A stretch of 64,000 nucleotides of DNA from Lolium rigidum. Its lineage: Eukaryota; Streptophyta; Magnoliopsida; Poales; Poaceae. Under the pieces are notes generated by a model. It was given only the letters and a program-made list of their open reading frames with translations. It had not been told where the DNA came from and made no database searches. Location: assembly GCF_022539505.1 (NCBI RefSeq), contig NC_061514.1, forward strand, positions 335,713,090 to 335,777,089, given 5' to 3'. The translations under genes and the position numbers were made by a program. Below are positions 10,392-21,575 of the stretch, one piece after another. Numbering within the stretch: the stretch's first letter is position 1; the number at the start of each line of letters is the position of its first letter.

Positions 10392-12109
10392 GAGTTTTTA
10401 GCATAAAACCACCACTTTGGCAGCAAAATCTTCATTTTGGTACCAATTTGTGTTGCCAGAGCAAAAAACCACCAGATTTTGATGAGTTTTTTTCAAATAG
10501 CACTAAACCGTCTCTGAACGCGAATTGACACGATTTCTGACACGTGGGGTCCATTCTCCAGGTTGATGTGGAAGTATTAGATGGTGCATGGTCCGTCATT
10601 TTGCAGATAAGTCCTTAGGTTTTAAAGAAAATTACGTATGGGTCCCTCATGCCTCGCAATTTTCAAATAATCACCTATTTATTTTTAAAACCTTCGTAAC
10701 TTTTAAATACTAATTCAAATCGAAAAACTTTTAATATGAAAAATGCTCAGAAATGTTTGAATATTCCAAATATAATATTTTTATAACCTTCACAACTTTT
10801 GAATACTAATTAAAATGGAAAACTTATAACATGAAAAGTGCAAATGTTTGAATATTTGAAATATAAACTTTGTAAAACCTTCATAACTTTTAAATACTAA
10901 TTCAAATGAAAAAAATTATAATTTGAAAAATGCTTAGAAATGCTTGACTATTTCAAATATATAAACTTGGATCACTATTTTAGATAATTAAAATATGCAA
11001 ACAATTTATAAATGGCATGTATTAGTAGACTTATAAATTGTACATAGAATAGACTCAAAGCTAGTATCAATGAAGTTGCCCATCTTTTTTCTCTGTAAAT
11101 GGATCGATCAAGTTGTAGCTTACGAGAACGACGAACGAATGTGATGGCATCCCCGCCCACATACAGTTTTTTGCCATCACATTCGTTCGTCGTTCTCGTA
11201 CGACATGACTGAAAATAACACAGGAGCGTGTTGGCGCAAGTTCTCTATTTTGATTCGCGAGACGGACGAATTTTTAATATACCTAGGCGAGCTAGCAGGA
11301 ATTAAAATAGCACACTTTTTTGTTGGGTTTGCATGCATAATGAAAATATCTAAGCGTAATGTGACACATGCATTATGGATGTGAGAAATGGATTCCTTGG
11401 ATTTTTCTAATAAATTTAGACATATTATTTATATTATTCGGAGTTATAGAATTGAAGTTATGAATTTCCAAATTTACATTATTAATAGAATTATTTATTT
11501 GTTTGTAAATATTAATTATCTAAATAGTGAACCGAGTTTATATATTTGAATTATTCAATCATTTTTTAGCACTTTTTATGTTATAAGTTTTTCCATTTGA
11601 ATTAGTATTCAAAATTTATGAAGGTAAAAAAATATTTGAAATATTCGAACATTTCTGAGCACTTTTCGTATTATAAGTTTTTTCATTTGAATTAATATTC
11701 AAAAGTTATGAAGGTTTAAAAATATTATATTTGGAATATTCAAACATTTCTGAGCACTTTCCATATTAAAAGTTTTTCGATTCGAATTAATATTTAAAAG
11801 TTATGAAGATTTTAAAAATAAACAGGTGATTATTTGAAAATTGCGAGGCACTAGGGACCCATACGTAATTTCCTTTTAAAAATTAAGGACTTATCTACAA
11901 AATGACGGACCATGCGCTGTCTAATGCTGCCACATCAGCCTGGAGAATGGAACCCACGTGTTAGAAATCGTGTCAATTCGCATTCAAAGATGGTTTCGTG
12001 CTATTTGAAAAAACGTCGTTAAAATCTGGTGGTTTTTTTCTCCCGCAACACAAAGTGGTACCAAAATGAAGATTTAGCTGCCAAAGTGGTGGTTCTATGC
12101 TAACAACTC
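10392..12109. mobile_element. Foldback Mutator-like element, 1718 bp (copy 1)
   Basis: The termini are inverted: GAGTTTTTAGCATAAAACC at 10392 and, read inward from the right end, GAGTTGTTAGCATAGAACC. A perfect 9-bp target duplication GCTGAATTG lies at 10383-10391 and 12110-12118; 9 bp is the hallmark of Mutator-like elements. The inverted repeat extends for most of each half, so the transcript would fold into one long hairpin. The centre holds a perfect 29-bp inverted repeat (11121-11149 and 11172-11200) around a 22-base loop. There is no transposase frame. Confidence 0.88.
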
Positions 12110-12325
12110 GCTGAATTGAGAATTGTGTTTTGCTGCTGTGATTTGATGCTCTCTATATGAGCTAATACAAACTCTGGTTCTTTTGTTTGAACTAATGCAC
12201 TTGACAATTCAGAGATGTCGTGTTACAGTTCTGAATATGATCTTCCCTCCTAGCTACACTATTACACACATTGGTAGTACGTGTTCTTCCTACCGATGAC
12301 ATCCGCATCGTTCGTTCTGCTCTTA

Positions 12326-14570
12326 GGGCATCTCCAACCGGGCGACCCAAACGGACGCGCTGGGCCGTCCGTTTTGGGCCGTTTGCGTGCCCGAGCGGAC
12401 GCGCGGACGGTGCCCCGCGTCCGCGCGTCCGTTTGGGTCGCGCGCTGCGCCCAACGCGCCGATTTGGGTCGCGGCGCCCCATGGTATGTTTTTCTTGTAA
12501 AATCACTAGAAAAACGCAAAATAAATTATAGAAAAAATATATAAAATAGTTGAAATGCTCTAAATGTATTATACATTACATAGTCCATGTAATCAAGGAT
12601 AAAGTATTATTCAAATAAAATGAAGAAACGATACAAAATGCTCTAGGCTCCTTCATCATTGTTGTTTGCAGCATTGTTGCCTACATGCTGCCACATGTGC
12701 TCGACCAAATCAGCCTGAAGCTGGTTGTGTACAGCTAGATCTCGAATTTCATGGTGCGCATGAAGAATGTCCCGAAATGATGCCGGAGCACGTTGAGGAG
12801 TAACCAACTCTCCTTGGCCGTCCCATTCATTATCAAAGAGTGAATCATCCCGCTCTACCTCAACAATCATGTTATGCATGATTACACAAGCGGTCATCAC
12901 CTCCCACAGAGTTTGCACATCCCAGGCTCGCGGCGGTGTCCGACGATAGCCCAACGAGCTTGGAGGATGCCAAACGCCCGCTCGACATCTTTCCGGGCTG
13001 CCTCCTGCTCTTTGGCAAACCTTGCCTCCTGCTCCGAGCCGGGGTTTCGGATTGTCTTCACGAGTGTAGCCCAAGGTGGATAGATACCATCGGCAAGGTA
13101 GTACCCCTTGGTGTAGTGGTGGCCATTGATCTCAAAATCCACATCGGGGGACCGACCGTACGCTAGCCTATCAAACACCGGAGAGCGCTGCAGCACATTG
13201 ATGTCATTGTGCGAGCCAGCCATTCCGAAGAATGAGTGCCAAATCCATGTGTCATGGGAAGCAACAGCTTCAAGAATGACCGTGCACCCCTCGGAATGGC
13301 CGCTGTATGACCCCTGCCAACCAAAGGGGCAGTTCTTCCACTCCCAATGCATGCGATCTATGCTGCCAAGCATCCCAGAAACCCCCGGAAGCGTTGATCG
13401 ACAACGGACGAGCTGTGTCCTCTCGCATTTGGTTGCCGGAGGTACTCGTTCTCCGAACGAACCGATCACCGCTCCGCAGAACCCGTACATCGATTCCAGG
13501 CCGGTTGACTCACTCATGCGCGTGTACTCATCTACGAAATCACCGGCAACGCCATATGCGAGCATCCTAATCGCTGCCGTGCATTTCGGTACGAAGAGAG
13601 GCCTACCTTGCCAAGTGCATCCACTTTCGCACGAAGTAGTCGTCGTAGATCTTGACGCCATCCATTATCCGGCGGAACAGCGGCCTGTTCATCCGAAAAC
13701 GACGGCGAAACAAGTGCGGCACGAACAATGGATTGGGTTGGAAGTAGTCGTTGTAGAGCTGGTCGTGGCCGCGTTCTCTTTTGCGGTCCAAGGCGGCCGC
13801 GCGCCCCGGCAACGACCCCGGAACACGGGGATCCGCGAGACAATGTGCTCGTGGATGAGCACCGCGAGCATCCGTGAAAAATTCGTCGTCGGACTCCTCT
13901 TCCGACGACGTGTCGATGAAGTTCTTGAAGTAGTACTCGTCGTCGCTGTCCACCATGATCCGAAAAGGGACACATATTAGTTCGAGCTTTTGAACGAACA
14001 CCTCGCGAGCGGAGGCGATCCAAATGCTTCTCTAGGGACCTCGCGGCCATGGCCGTCTCGGCCGACTTGCGGTCCGGAAACACGGTGCAGAGGGCTCACC
14101 TCCGGCGAAACGGCGCAGCTGCGAACGGCGGGAGGTGTCGCGACGGTGAGAGGACAACAACGCCGGCGCCGGCGTCCTCCGACTCCGCTACGACGCGGCG
14201 AAAGCAGCGCGGGACCTCGACCTATGCTTCCGCCCGCTTGCCGGCGTCTCGACGACGATGGCCGGCGTCGACGCGCTCCGAAATCGCCCGTCCGTGGGTG
14301 GCGGCGGAGCGGGTGGGGAGATGTGTGCGGCGGCCTTGTGTTTTCGGTGGCGGACGGGCGGGCCGTGGCGGACAAGGGGAGGACGCGAGCGACCAGCCTT
14401 TCGCGTCCGCGGCCACGCAAACCCGGCCAAGATTTGGGCCGGGTTTGGGTCGTCCCGGACGCCGCGGCCATCCGTTTTAGGGATGGGTCCGCGCGCTGGG
14501 CCGCGTTTTTGTCCGTTTCGACCCATCCGGACGCGCGGGCGCGGGATGGGTCGCCCGGTTGGAGATGCCC
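12326..14570 (-). mobile_element. PIF/Harbinger transposon with transposase remnant, 2245 bp
   Basis: Perfect 24-bp inverted termini (GGGCATCTCCAACCGGGCGA and onward) lie at 12326 and 14570, with TTA on both sides (12323-12325, 14571-14573). The same locus in copy 2 (21469-21471) has one TTA and no element, which proves both ends. It contains a minus-strand transposase remnant and GC-rich ends. Confidence 0.95.
12643..14001 (-). pseudogene. Harbinger DDE transposase (DDE_Tnp_4 type), frameshifted
   Basis: Conserved pieces run in order on the minus strand. The acidic N-terminus (SDDEYYFKNFIDTSSEEESD) is followed by the helical domain (RKRERGHDQLYNDYF, RRRFRMNRPLFRRI). The catalytic core has D in GSIDRMHWEWKNCP, D in SHNDINVLQRSP and E in VERAFGILQARWAI. 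The C-terminus (TACVIMHNMIVEVERDD) ends NNNDEGA at 12643. The frame changes near 13860, 13600-13660 and about 12960-13000, so no full protein can be made. The enzyme would cut and paste the element at TWA sites. The ORF1 partner is not in this copy; an ORF1-only relative with different termini lies nearby. Confidence 0.9.
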
Positions 14571-14671
14571 TTAGCACATCAGGATTGATGCCTCGGTCAG
14601 ATATCAACCTGCATACATACTACGAGGCTATGGCTTCAGATTCCAGCTCCCGACCGAGCCATGAGGTTCGG

Positions 14672-15960
14672 CTACAAGTTGGGCATGACCGACTCCTCGT
14701 GCTCGGGCCGATGGAGGTTGTGCAGGATGTAGAGGGACGCCGAGGAGAGGAAGATGCAGACGGAGTAGCTGAGCAGGTCCAGCCCCGTCGTGATCTTCAC
14801 CATCTTGCTCCTCTCGAACATTTTCACCAGCAGGATCATGACGATGACGTGCCCGACTTTCGTCTTGAGCTCGTCCAGGGAGGTGATCTTCATCCACTTG
14901 GGTCTCTCCTGCAAAGAGTAACACATGGACAGTTCAGCTCCCTTACATGTTTAGAGAGTTGCATGTTTCATAATTATCAGAAGAAGAGAATTCCATGTTT
15001 AGTGTGAATGTTAGTACTCGTAAGTTTAATCTGAAACTCTGAGCTAAGCATCTGAACTTGTTGGATGGTTGGCTGGGATCCTTATTACCTTGAGAGCGAA
15101 CATTCCAAAGAGTGATGATCCCTGAAGAGCCCGATCCGATCCAGAAGGTAAATCGTTAGACGCGTTGCTGATGAACAGCCCGTACAAACCCATGCCAAAG
15201 ATGAGCATGACTGTGCCAGCAAGATACACATCTGCACGCAGGAGCAAGTGCAAATTTTAGTGAGTAACAATTATTGAACTATATTACTAGTAGTACATCA
15301 TGTTAGTCAGTGGATCATTTAGCTACAGCAGAACCTCTCACTCACCAATGGCCTCGACGACTTTGAGGACCATCTGCCCTGTATGAACACCTTTGACGCA
15401 GCTCGTCCAGTAGCAAATGTACGCCTCTTTTATGTACACACAACCCTGATCACCAGAAATCAGCAGATACAGTCACTGTTGCTGATTTAGGGCACTTCGA
15501 AATGCGTCAGAGACCGTAAATACAATTAAGTTCCTTAGTTCTGTTTGGTTATCAGGCAATCTTTACCAGAATCAGATTGAGAGAACTTACATTAAGGAAG
15601 CAGAGGAGGGAGCCGGCCAGCGACCCGGCGACCGCGAGAAGAGCCAGAAACCGGAAATCGAAGATGATCTGCGCGATGTGTAGCATTAGCCTACTCCGGA
15701 ATATGACACGAACTATATGCCTAGCAGTTAATCTTGGACTGAAGACTTGGTCCCCGCAAAAAAAAAAAAAAAATCTTGGACTGAAGACTCAACCAGACAG
15801 GGGCTCGTGCTTACCCTCTCCACAGTGGTCTCGATGGAGGTGGACCTGGCGGTGCCGGAGACGGTGCCGTTGGTCCCGCCGTAATCGCGCGCCTTGGCAG
15901 TGGATCCGTCCGAGCCATGCAGCACCGCCGTGGAAGCTCCTTCGCTGGACGGCGAGGAGG
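14672..15960 (-). pseudogene. UPF0114 gene copy 1, lacking the start of exon 1
   Basis: Exons inferred by alignment with copy 2 and GT-AG borders: 15960-15815 (partial exon 1), 15668-15591, 15445-15346, 15231-15089, 14908-14672 with the stop. Exons 3 and 4 are base-for-base identical to copy 2 by eye. Exon 5 has eight differences, all silent. Exon 2 has four, one changing V to I. The first 45 or so codons, including the start and the presumed plastid transit peptide, are missing because the duplicated block ends at 15960. A Harbinger element sits in its 3' flank. It may be a pseudogene, or it may use another upstream exon, which I cannot identify. Confidence 0.75.
15732..15789 (+). repeat. 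Tiny insertion with A16 tail and 16-bp flanking repeats
   Basis: In intron 1 of the truncated gene the 16-bp word TCTTGGACTGAAGACT occurs on both sides of TGGTCCCCGC followed by 16 A. Copy 2 has the word once without the insert. The structure matches a target-primed reverse-transcription event of minimal length. Confidence 0.65.
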
Positions 15961-16589
15961 CTCCTTAATTGATTTCCGTAGTGACCGAAATATTTTGGTG
16001 AACATTCATGTTTCATGAGACTCGCATTTTTCTATCAATGAAGCATATTTTTTAAGGGCAGATATAAATTCCTAGATTTAGAAAAAGTAGTGAGCATGAA
16101 AAATGCTTCAGCTGAATCATCTGTCGATCGCCTGAAAGGGGCTACCGCCATGTCAGCGTGTGCAGAATCGTAGCGATCAATTGGATGGGCTCTACTCGGT
16201 GACATCTGGAGTCCTTGGACTCCGGTCTCTGTTTATATAGTGCACGTTCAGTAGGATTCGGTACAAGTTCGATACAAATACGTGTACGTGCAATCCTATC
16301 TCTAACACAGCGATCGTCTTTCAAAACAAGAGCAGACATGATCTGCGGAATTTTCTCACTACTTTCAAAACTCCTCGATCTGAATCCCGCAGCGGGCTAG
16401 GTCCAACAATTGCCGAACATGGCATCGACATCATCGAGCAGCCCGCCGGAGAAAATGCCCGAGCCGCGTCAACGACGAATCACGACCCGAGGCAGTGTCG
16501 ACGATGCCTGCTCCCACCGGCCACTCTAGCTGGTAAGATCTCGATCCGCCTAAGTGCAATCCTCTCATCTGTATCTCTGTTATAATCGT
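15961..16589. other. Spacer between the duplicated blocks
   Basis: Not shared with copy 2. No frame with recognisable protein similarity, no terminal repeats. It replaces the promoter and exon 1 start of the truncated UPF0114 copy. Confidence 0.4.
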
Positions 16590-17040
16590 GCCTGGCTCGA
16601 CGGAGTTTGTGGCCACGCGCCGGAGGAACTGGGCGAGCCTGGCGTGCGGGCCGGCGACGGTGATCCCGGAGCGCGTGCTCGCCGACTACATACGCTTCCG
16701 CGCCGGCCGCCTGCAGCGCGTGGCGGCGATGCACCGCGGACCTGCACGGCGACGCCCTGGACCGCCGGTTCCACCCGTATCGCTGGACCATGATCCACGC
16801 ACGCCAGTAAGGCCGCTTCCTGAATTTCTCCACTTGCGAAAGCATCCAGATGGCAATCCGAGGGGTGGACGGCCGCACACCCTTCATGTGTAGTACCTCG
16901 CAGGGCCTTCTTGTCCTCCTAGACAGGAACACCGATGGCGTTTGGGTACTGAATCTCCCGCCGGTGACAAGGCTGCTGTCCGGACACCTGCGGGATCTTT
17001 TTCGCCGAGATGGCCCCATGGCATCCTTATGGAGGTGACC
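16590..17040 (+). pseudogene. Decayed F-box/DUF295-like gene fragment
   Basis: Pieces in different frames fit the grass F-box/DUF295 type: NWASLACGPA and ADYIRFRAG (the F-box end, about 16630-16715), ALDRRFHPYRWTMIHAR (about 16755-16808), GRFLNFSTCESIQMAIRGVD and TPFMCSTSQGLLVLLDRNTD (about 16815-16940), then VWVLNLPPVTRLLSGHLRDL. Such proteins are substrate adaptors of SCF ubiquitin ligases. There are at least two frame breaks and a stop, and no intact start. The family call rests on a pattern I recognise rather than an alignment. Confidence 0.55.
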
Positions 17041-17095
17041 GATTACTTGGTGGTCTTGATCTGCTTCGGCAAGCCGGCTGGACACTGAATTCTTA

Positions 17096-19007
17096 GGGTC
17101 CCTCAAAGCGTCCCCAAACCGCGATGGATCGAGCGTTTGGGGACGTGTTTTGTTCGTGCCGCGTTTGGTAGACGTCGCTCCCCAGCCGTGTCCCCCAAAC
17201 GCCGCCCCCAATTAGAAATTCAAATAGTTTGCAATCAAAAGAGATCATTCCCGCCGAATCGTCGCGATTAGAGTAGCGGCGATCAAAGTACTGGACGATC
17301 ATATTACAGACCAGTGGTGCATGCTAAATTAGAAGAAGGGGTTATCCGACGGCGTCGTATCCTGAGTCGACGTAGGCCCGTCGATCACGATCACCTCGTC
17401 GCGATCTGCCCGGTGCTGTGCATGCTCCGTCTGCTCCGTCACCGACGCAGAGGCAGAGGCCAACGCAGGTGTAGCAGTAGAAGACGCGTCTGCCGGCTCT
17501 TGCTCCGTGGTTGCTGCCGCTGCCGCTGCCTGGGCCGCCGCGTCGGCCGCAGCCTCGGCCGCCGCGATTTTGGCTTCGATGTCGTCGAGGATCTGGCCTT
17601 TGAAGAAGTTGTGCGCCGCCCGCGTCCGGGCAGACATTCCTCTGTCGACGCTCTCAGTAGGGACATGTCGTCCCTGCGTTTCTTGAGCTCCATCTTCTTC
17701 TCTTGCCTCTTGAGCAGCTCCGCCCACCTTTCGTCGGCCTTTTTGTTGCGGGAGAGAAAGGTCGAGGAGACGTCGGCGAGGCATTTCGTGATCGACGCCT
17801 GCGTCTTCTCAGACGACGCAGCGTCGGCCAAGGTGGCCTTGGCAGCCTTGTTGCCAGTAGGACGCCCTGCCGACGTTGCCAGCGGCGCGTCCAGATCAAT
17901 GGCATCCTTCCACTTGGACAACGACAGGCGCGTCAACTTCCATTTGTCAGCGTGAAAGTCTTGTGACCTTCCGAGTTCTTCTGGTACATATCCATGGCCC
18001 TGTCAAACTAACCAAAGGAAGTGGAATTATTTCATCGAACACAATCGAACACAATGTAGGCACTACAGATTATGTAAGAAAGAGTCGTACCAGTTGGGAG
18101 ACGTCGGTGCCGTTGTTGCCTCTGTTCACTAAGTCGTGATGGTACCCATGGAAGGATTTCACCGACGCTGGGGAGTAGAGGTTGTTGGGGTTGAAGCCGC
18201 CATGCGGCAGCGCATCCTTGTACTGGGGCGACAAGTTAGGCGTCACGCACCCGGGAGTGCCGGAGGGGCCGTCGTTGTAGAAGGCGGATGTCGACGGAGA
18301 GATCACTCCCGGAACGTACGCCGGCAAGGACGTACTCCATGGGCTCGCGTTGGTGGCGGCGATACACCCGGCCATTATGTGCTGGTGCTGGAGCGCCGCC
18401 AGAGCCTTCTTCTCCTGCTCCGCCGCCCTCCATCCTTTCCGCTCCGCCGTCGCCATCTTCCGGCGCAGACAATCTTGCTGCCATTGATCATCGGTCCATC
18501 CTTTCGGCTTCTTCTTCGGAGTCGGCGCCTTCCGCGGCTTCGCGAACAGCGGTTTCGCCCCTTTCGTCTCATTGCCCGACGGCTTCTTGGCCATCTTTTT
18601 TGGGCCTGTCGGCGGCGCCATGGAATGGGGAGAGGGTAGCGGTGGCGGGTGGACGGCGGGAGGGAGAAACAAATCGGCGGGGTAGGAGAAATGAATCGGC
18701 GGCGGGATATGTGTTGGGAAGCCAGAAATGCGCGGCGAGATAGGCTCGATGTGGCGGGAGGGGCGGGATTTGGCGGGAGTGGGAGACGAATTTTCCCTGT
18801 ACCGCTGACGCGTTGGGCCCGCGTCGCTTCGCTCGCTTTTCGTTGTGTTCGGCGTGCCCGGTGCGTCCCCTGTGGGACGGGGACGGGCTCGGGACGCCGA
18901 ACACCGTATCGGACCGCGCCGGACAAAAATCGGCTGGAAGCGTTTTTTTGTCCGGCGCGCTCCAAATCGGTTTGGGGGACGCTTTGGGAGACACGACTGA
19001 AGATGCC
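17096..19007 (-). mobile_element. PIF/Harbinger ORF1-only element, 1.9 kb (copy 2)
   Basis: TTA flanks both ends (17093-17095, 19008-19010). The right terminus read inward begins GGCATCTTCAGTCGTGTCTC and continues CCAAAGCGTCCCCCAAACC. The left end reads GGGTCCCTCAAAGCGTCCCC, as if about 15 bases of the terminus were deleted. It carries ORF1 but no transposase. The rest of the duplicated block follows directly. Confidence 0.78.
17329..18621 (-). pseudogene. Harbinger ORF1 (NAM-associated C-terminal type), copy 2
   Basis: Start at 18621 (MAPPTGPKK). The first exon is open through KSFHGYHHDLVNRG to a GT donor at about 18091. An acceptor near 18012 leads into FDRAMDMYQKNSEGHKTFTL. There the reading meets an early stop: the frame that continues with DKWKLTRLSLSKWKDAIDL is offset, as if a conserved stretch had been deleted. 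The second frame runs open to a stop at 17329 after DNPFF and contains the charged helix and alanine tract. It would bind DNA or the transposase. No catalytic residues are expected or seen. Confidence 0.7.
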
Positions 19008-19518
19008 TTATGGCCCGAATCCCTACCAGATGATGTGTGTAATGGTGGCCAACGTTTATGCTGAGCCAGGTGTTTAATGGAATCATGAGTTCCACCTAAA
19101 AAAAGAAGAATTTCCATGCGTGATCAGAATTTTTCATACGATCCTACACCTCTTCGCTCTCACCGGCCGTGGGCATCTTCCGGATGCAATGATTGGCAGG
19201 TTTAGAACCATCATCATATCTACAGTGGTGGCCACTACGGTAAGGGCACCCCCCATCGCCAACGCGATTACGATGCATTTTATCGGTCATTTCGCGATTT
19301 CGACACATTTTCAGCATTGGCGGAGTTTGGGGGGAGGGGGGAGGGGGGGGGGGGGGGCTGCCCCCCATCCCACCAATTTCGTAAACCTCGGTCTCTTCGT
19401 CCTGATGGCAAAACAACATGTTTACAAGTTATGACTCGCCTTTCAATTTATGTGGACTACAACTCAGCTTTGTATATCGTAATGAACTTGGCTTTGTCAT
19501 ATTCTATCTGCTGAATTG

Positions 19519-21255
19519 GAGTTTTTAGCATAAAACCACCACTTTGGCAGCAAAATCTTCATTTTGGTACCAATTTGTGTTGCCAGAGCAAAAAACCACC
19601 AGATTTTGATGAGTTTTTTTCAAATAGCACTAAACCGTCTCTGAACGCGAATTGACACGATTTCTGGCACGTGGGGTCCATTCTCCAGGCTGATGTGGCA
19701 GTATTAGATGGTGCATGATCCGTCATTTTGCAGATAAGTCCTTAGGTTTTAAAGAAAATTACGTATGGGTCCCTCGTGCCTCGCAATTTTCAAATAATCA
19801 CCTATTTATTTTTAAAACCTTCGTAACTTTTAAATACTAATTCAAATCTTAAAACTTTTAATATGAAAAATGCTCAGAAATGTTTGAATATTCCAAATAT
19901 AATATTTTTATAACCTTCACAACTTTTGAATACTAATTAAAATGGAAAACTTATAGCATGAAAAGTGCTCATAAATGTTTGAATATTTGAAATATAAACT
20001 TTGTAAAACCTTCATAACTTTTAAATACTAATTCAAATGAAAAAAAAATTTATAATTTGAAAAATGCTTAGAAATGTTTGAATATTTCAAATATATAAAC
20101 TTGGATCACTATTTTAGATAATTAAAATATGCAAACAATTTATAAATGGCATGTATTAGTAGACTTATAAATTGTACATAGAATAGACTCAAAGCTAGTA
20201 TCAATGAAGTTGCGCATCTTTTTTCTCTGTAAATGGATCGATCAAGTTGTAGCTTACGAGAACGACGAACGAATGTGATGGCATCCGCGCCCACATACAG
20301 TTTTTTGCCATCACATTCGTTCGTCGTTCTCGTACGACATGACTGAAAATAACACGGGAGCGTGTTGGCGCAAGTTCTCTTTTTTGATTCGCGAGATGGA
20401 CGAATTTTGAATATACCTAGGCGAGCTAGCAGGAATTAAAATAGCACATTTTTTTTGTTGGGTTTGCATGCATAATGAAAATATCTAAGCGTAACAGATG
20501 TGACACATGCATTATGGATGTGAGAAATGGATTCCTTGGAATTTTCTAATAAATTTAGACATATTATTTATATTATTCGGAGTTATAGAATTGAAGTTAT
20601 GAATTTCCAAATTTACATTATTAATAGAATTATTTATTTGTTTGTAAATATTAATTATCTAAATAGTGAACCGAGTTTATATATTTGAATTATTCAATCA
20701 TTTTTGAGAACTTTTTATGTTATAAGTTTTTCCATTTGAATTAGTATTCAAAATTTATGAAGGTTTTTAAAAAATTATATTTGAAATATTCGAACATTTA
20801 TGAGCACTTTTCGTATTATAAGTTTTTTCATTTGAATTAATATTCAAAAGTTATGAAGGTTTTAAAAATATTATATTTGGAATATTCAAACATTTCTGAG
20901 CACTTTCCATATTAAAAGTTTTTCGATTCGAATTAGTATTTAAAAGTTATGAAGATTTTAAAAATAAACAGGTGATTATTTGAAAATTGCGAGGCACTAG
21001 GGACCCATACGTAATTTCCCTTTAAAAATTAAGGACTTATCTACAAAATGACGGACCATGCGCTGTCTAATGCTGCCACATCAGCCTGGAGAATGGAACC
21101 CACGTGTTAGAAATCGTGTCAATTCGCATTCAAAGATGGTTTAGTGCTATTTGAAAAAACGTCGTTAAAATCTGGTGGTTTTTTTCTCCCGCAACACAAA
21201 GTGGCACCAAAATGAAGATTTAGCTGCCAAAGTGGTGGTTCTATGCTAACAACTC
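19519..21255. mobile_element. Foldback Mutator-like element, 1737 bp (copy 2)
   Basis: Same termini and 9-bp duplication GCTGAATTG (19510-19518, 21256-21264) as the element at 10392-12109. It was therefore present before the block was duplicated. The central 29-bp inverted repeat is at 20255-20283 and 20306-20334. No coding capacity. Confidence 0.88.
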
Positions 21256-21468
21256 GCTGAATTGAGAATTGTGTTTTGCTGCTGTGATTTGATGCTCTCT
21301 ATATGAGCTAATACAAACTCTGGTTCTTTTGTTTGAACTAATGCACTTGACAATTCAGAGATGTCGTGTTACAGTTCTGAATATGATCTTCCCTCCTAGC
21401 TACACTATTACACACATTGGTAGTACGTGTTCTTCCTACCGATGACATCCGCATCGTTCGTTCTGCTC

Positions 21469-21471
21469 TTA
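21469..21471. other. Intact pre-insertion TTA site for the Harbinger element
   Basis: CTGCTCTTAGCACATC is uninterrupted here. In copy 1 the same words flank the 2245-bp element with TTA doubled. Confidence 0.9.
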
Positions 21472-21575
21472 GCACATCAGGATTGATGCCTCGGTCAGAT
21501 ATCAACCTGCATACATACTACGAGGCTATGGCTTCAGATTCCAGCTCCCAACCCCGACCGAGTCATAAGGTTCGG

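Larger units (their letters stand above)
4540..15960. repeat. segmental duplication copy 1, enlarged by two insertions
   Basis: Matches about 17443-22788 in the same orientation from the Harbinger ORF1 sequence through the foldback element to UPF0114 exon 1. Without the LTR element (6284-9988) and the Harbinger element (12326-14570) the block is about 5.5 kb, close to the 5.35 kb of copy 2. The left edge abuts a cut copia LTR; the right edge cuts UPF0114 exon 1 at GGCGAGGAGG. Copy 2 also lacks about 68 bp that copy 1 has at about 6214-6282. Confidence 0.9.

Noticed and set aside
12271..12544. Open frames on both strands at the left end of the Harbinger element
   Set aside because: They arise from the GC-rich terminal region shared by both strands. 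No protein family and no conservation expected there.
13990..14607. Several overlapping open frames in the right end of the Harbinger element
   Set aside because: GC-rich terminal DNA with open frames on both strands; codon use and composition do not look coding and the transposase lies elsewhere.
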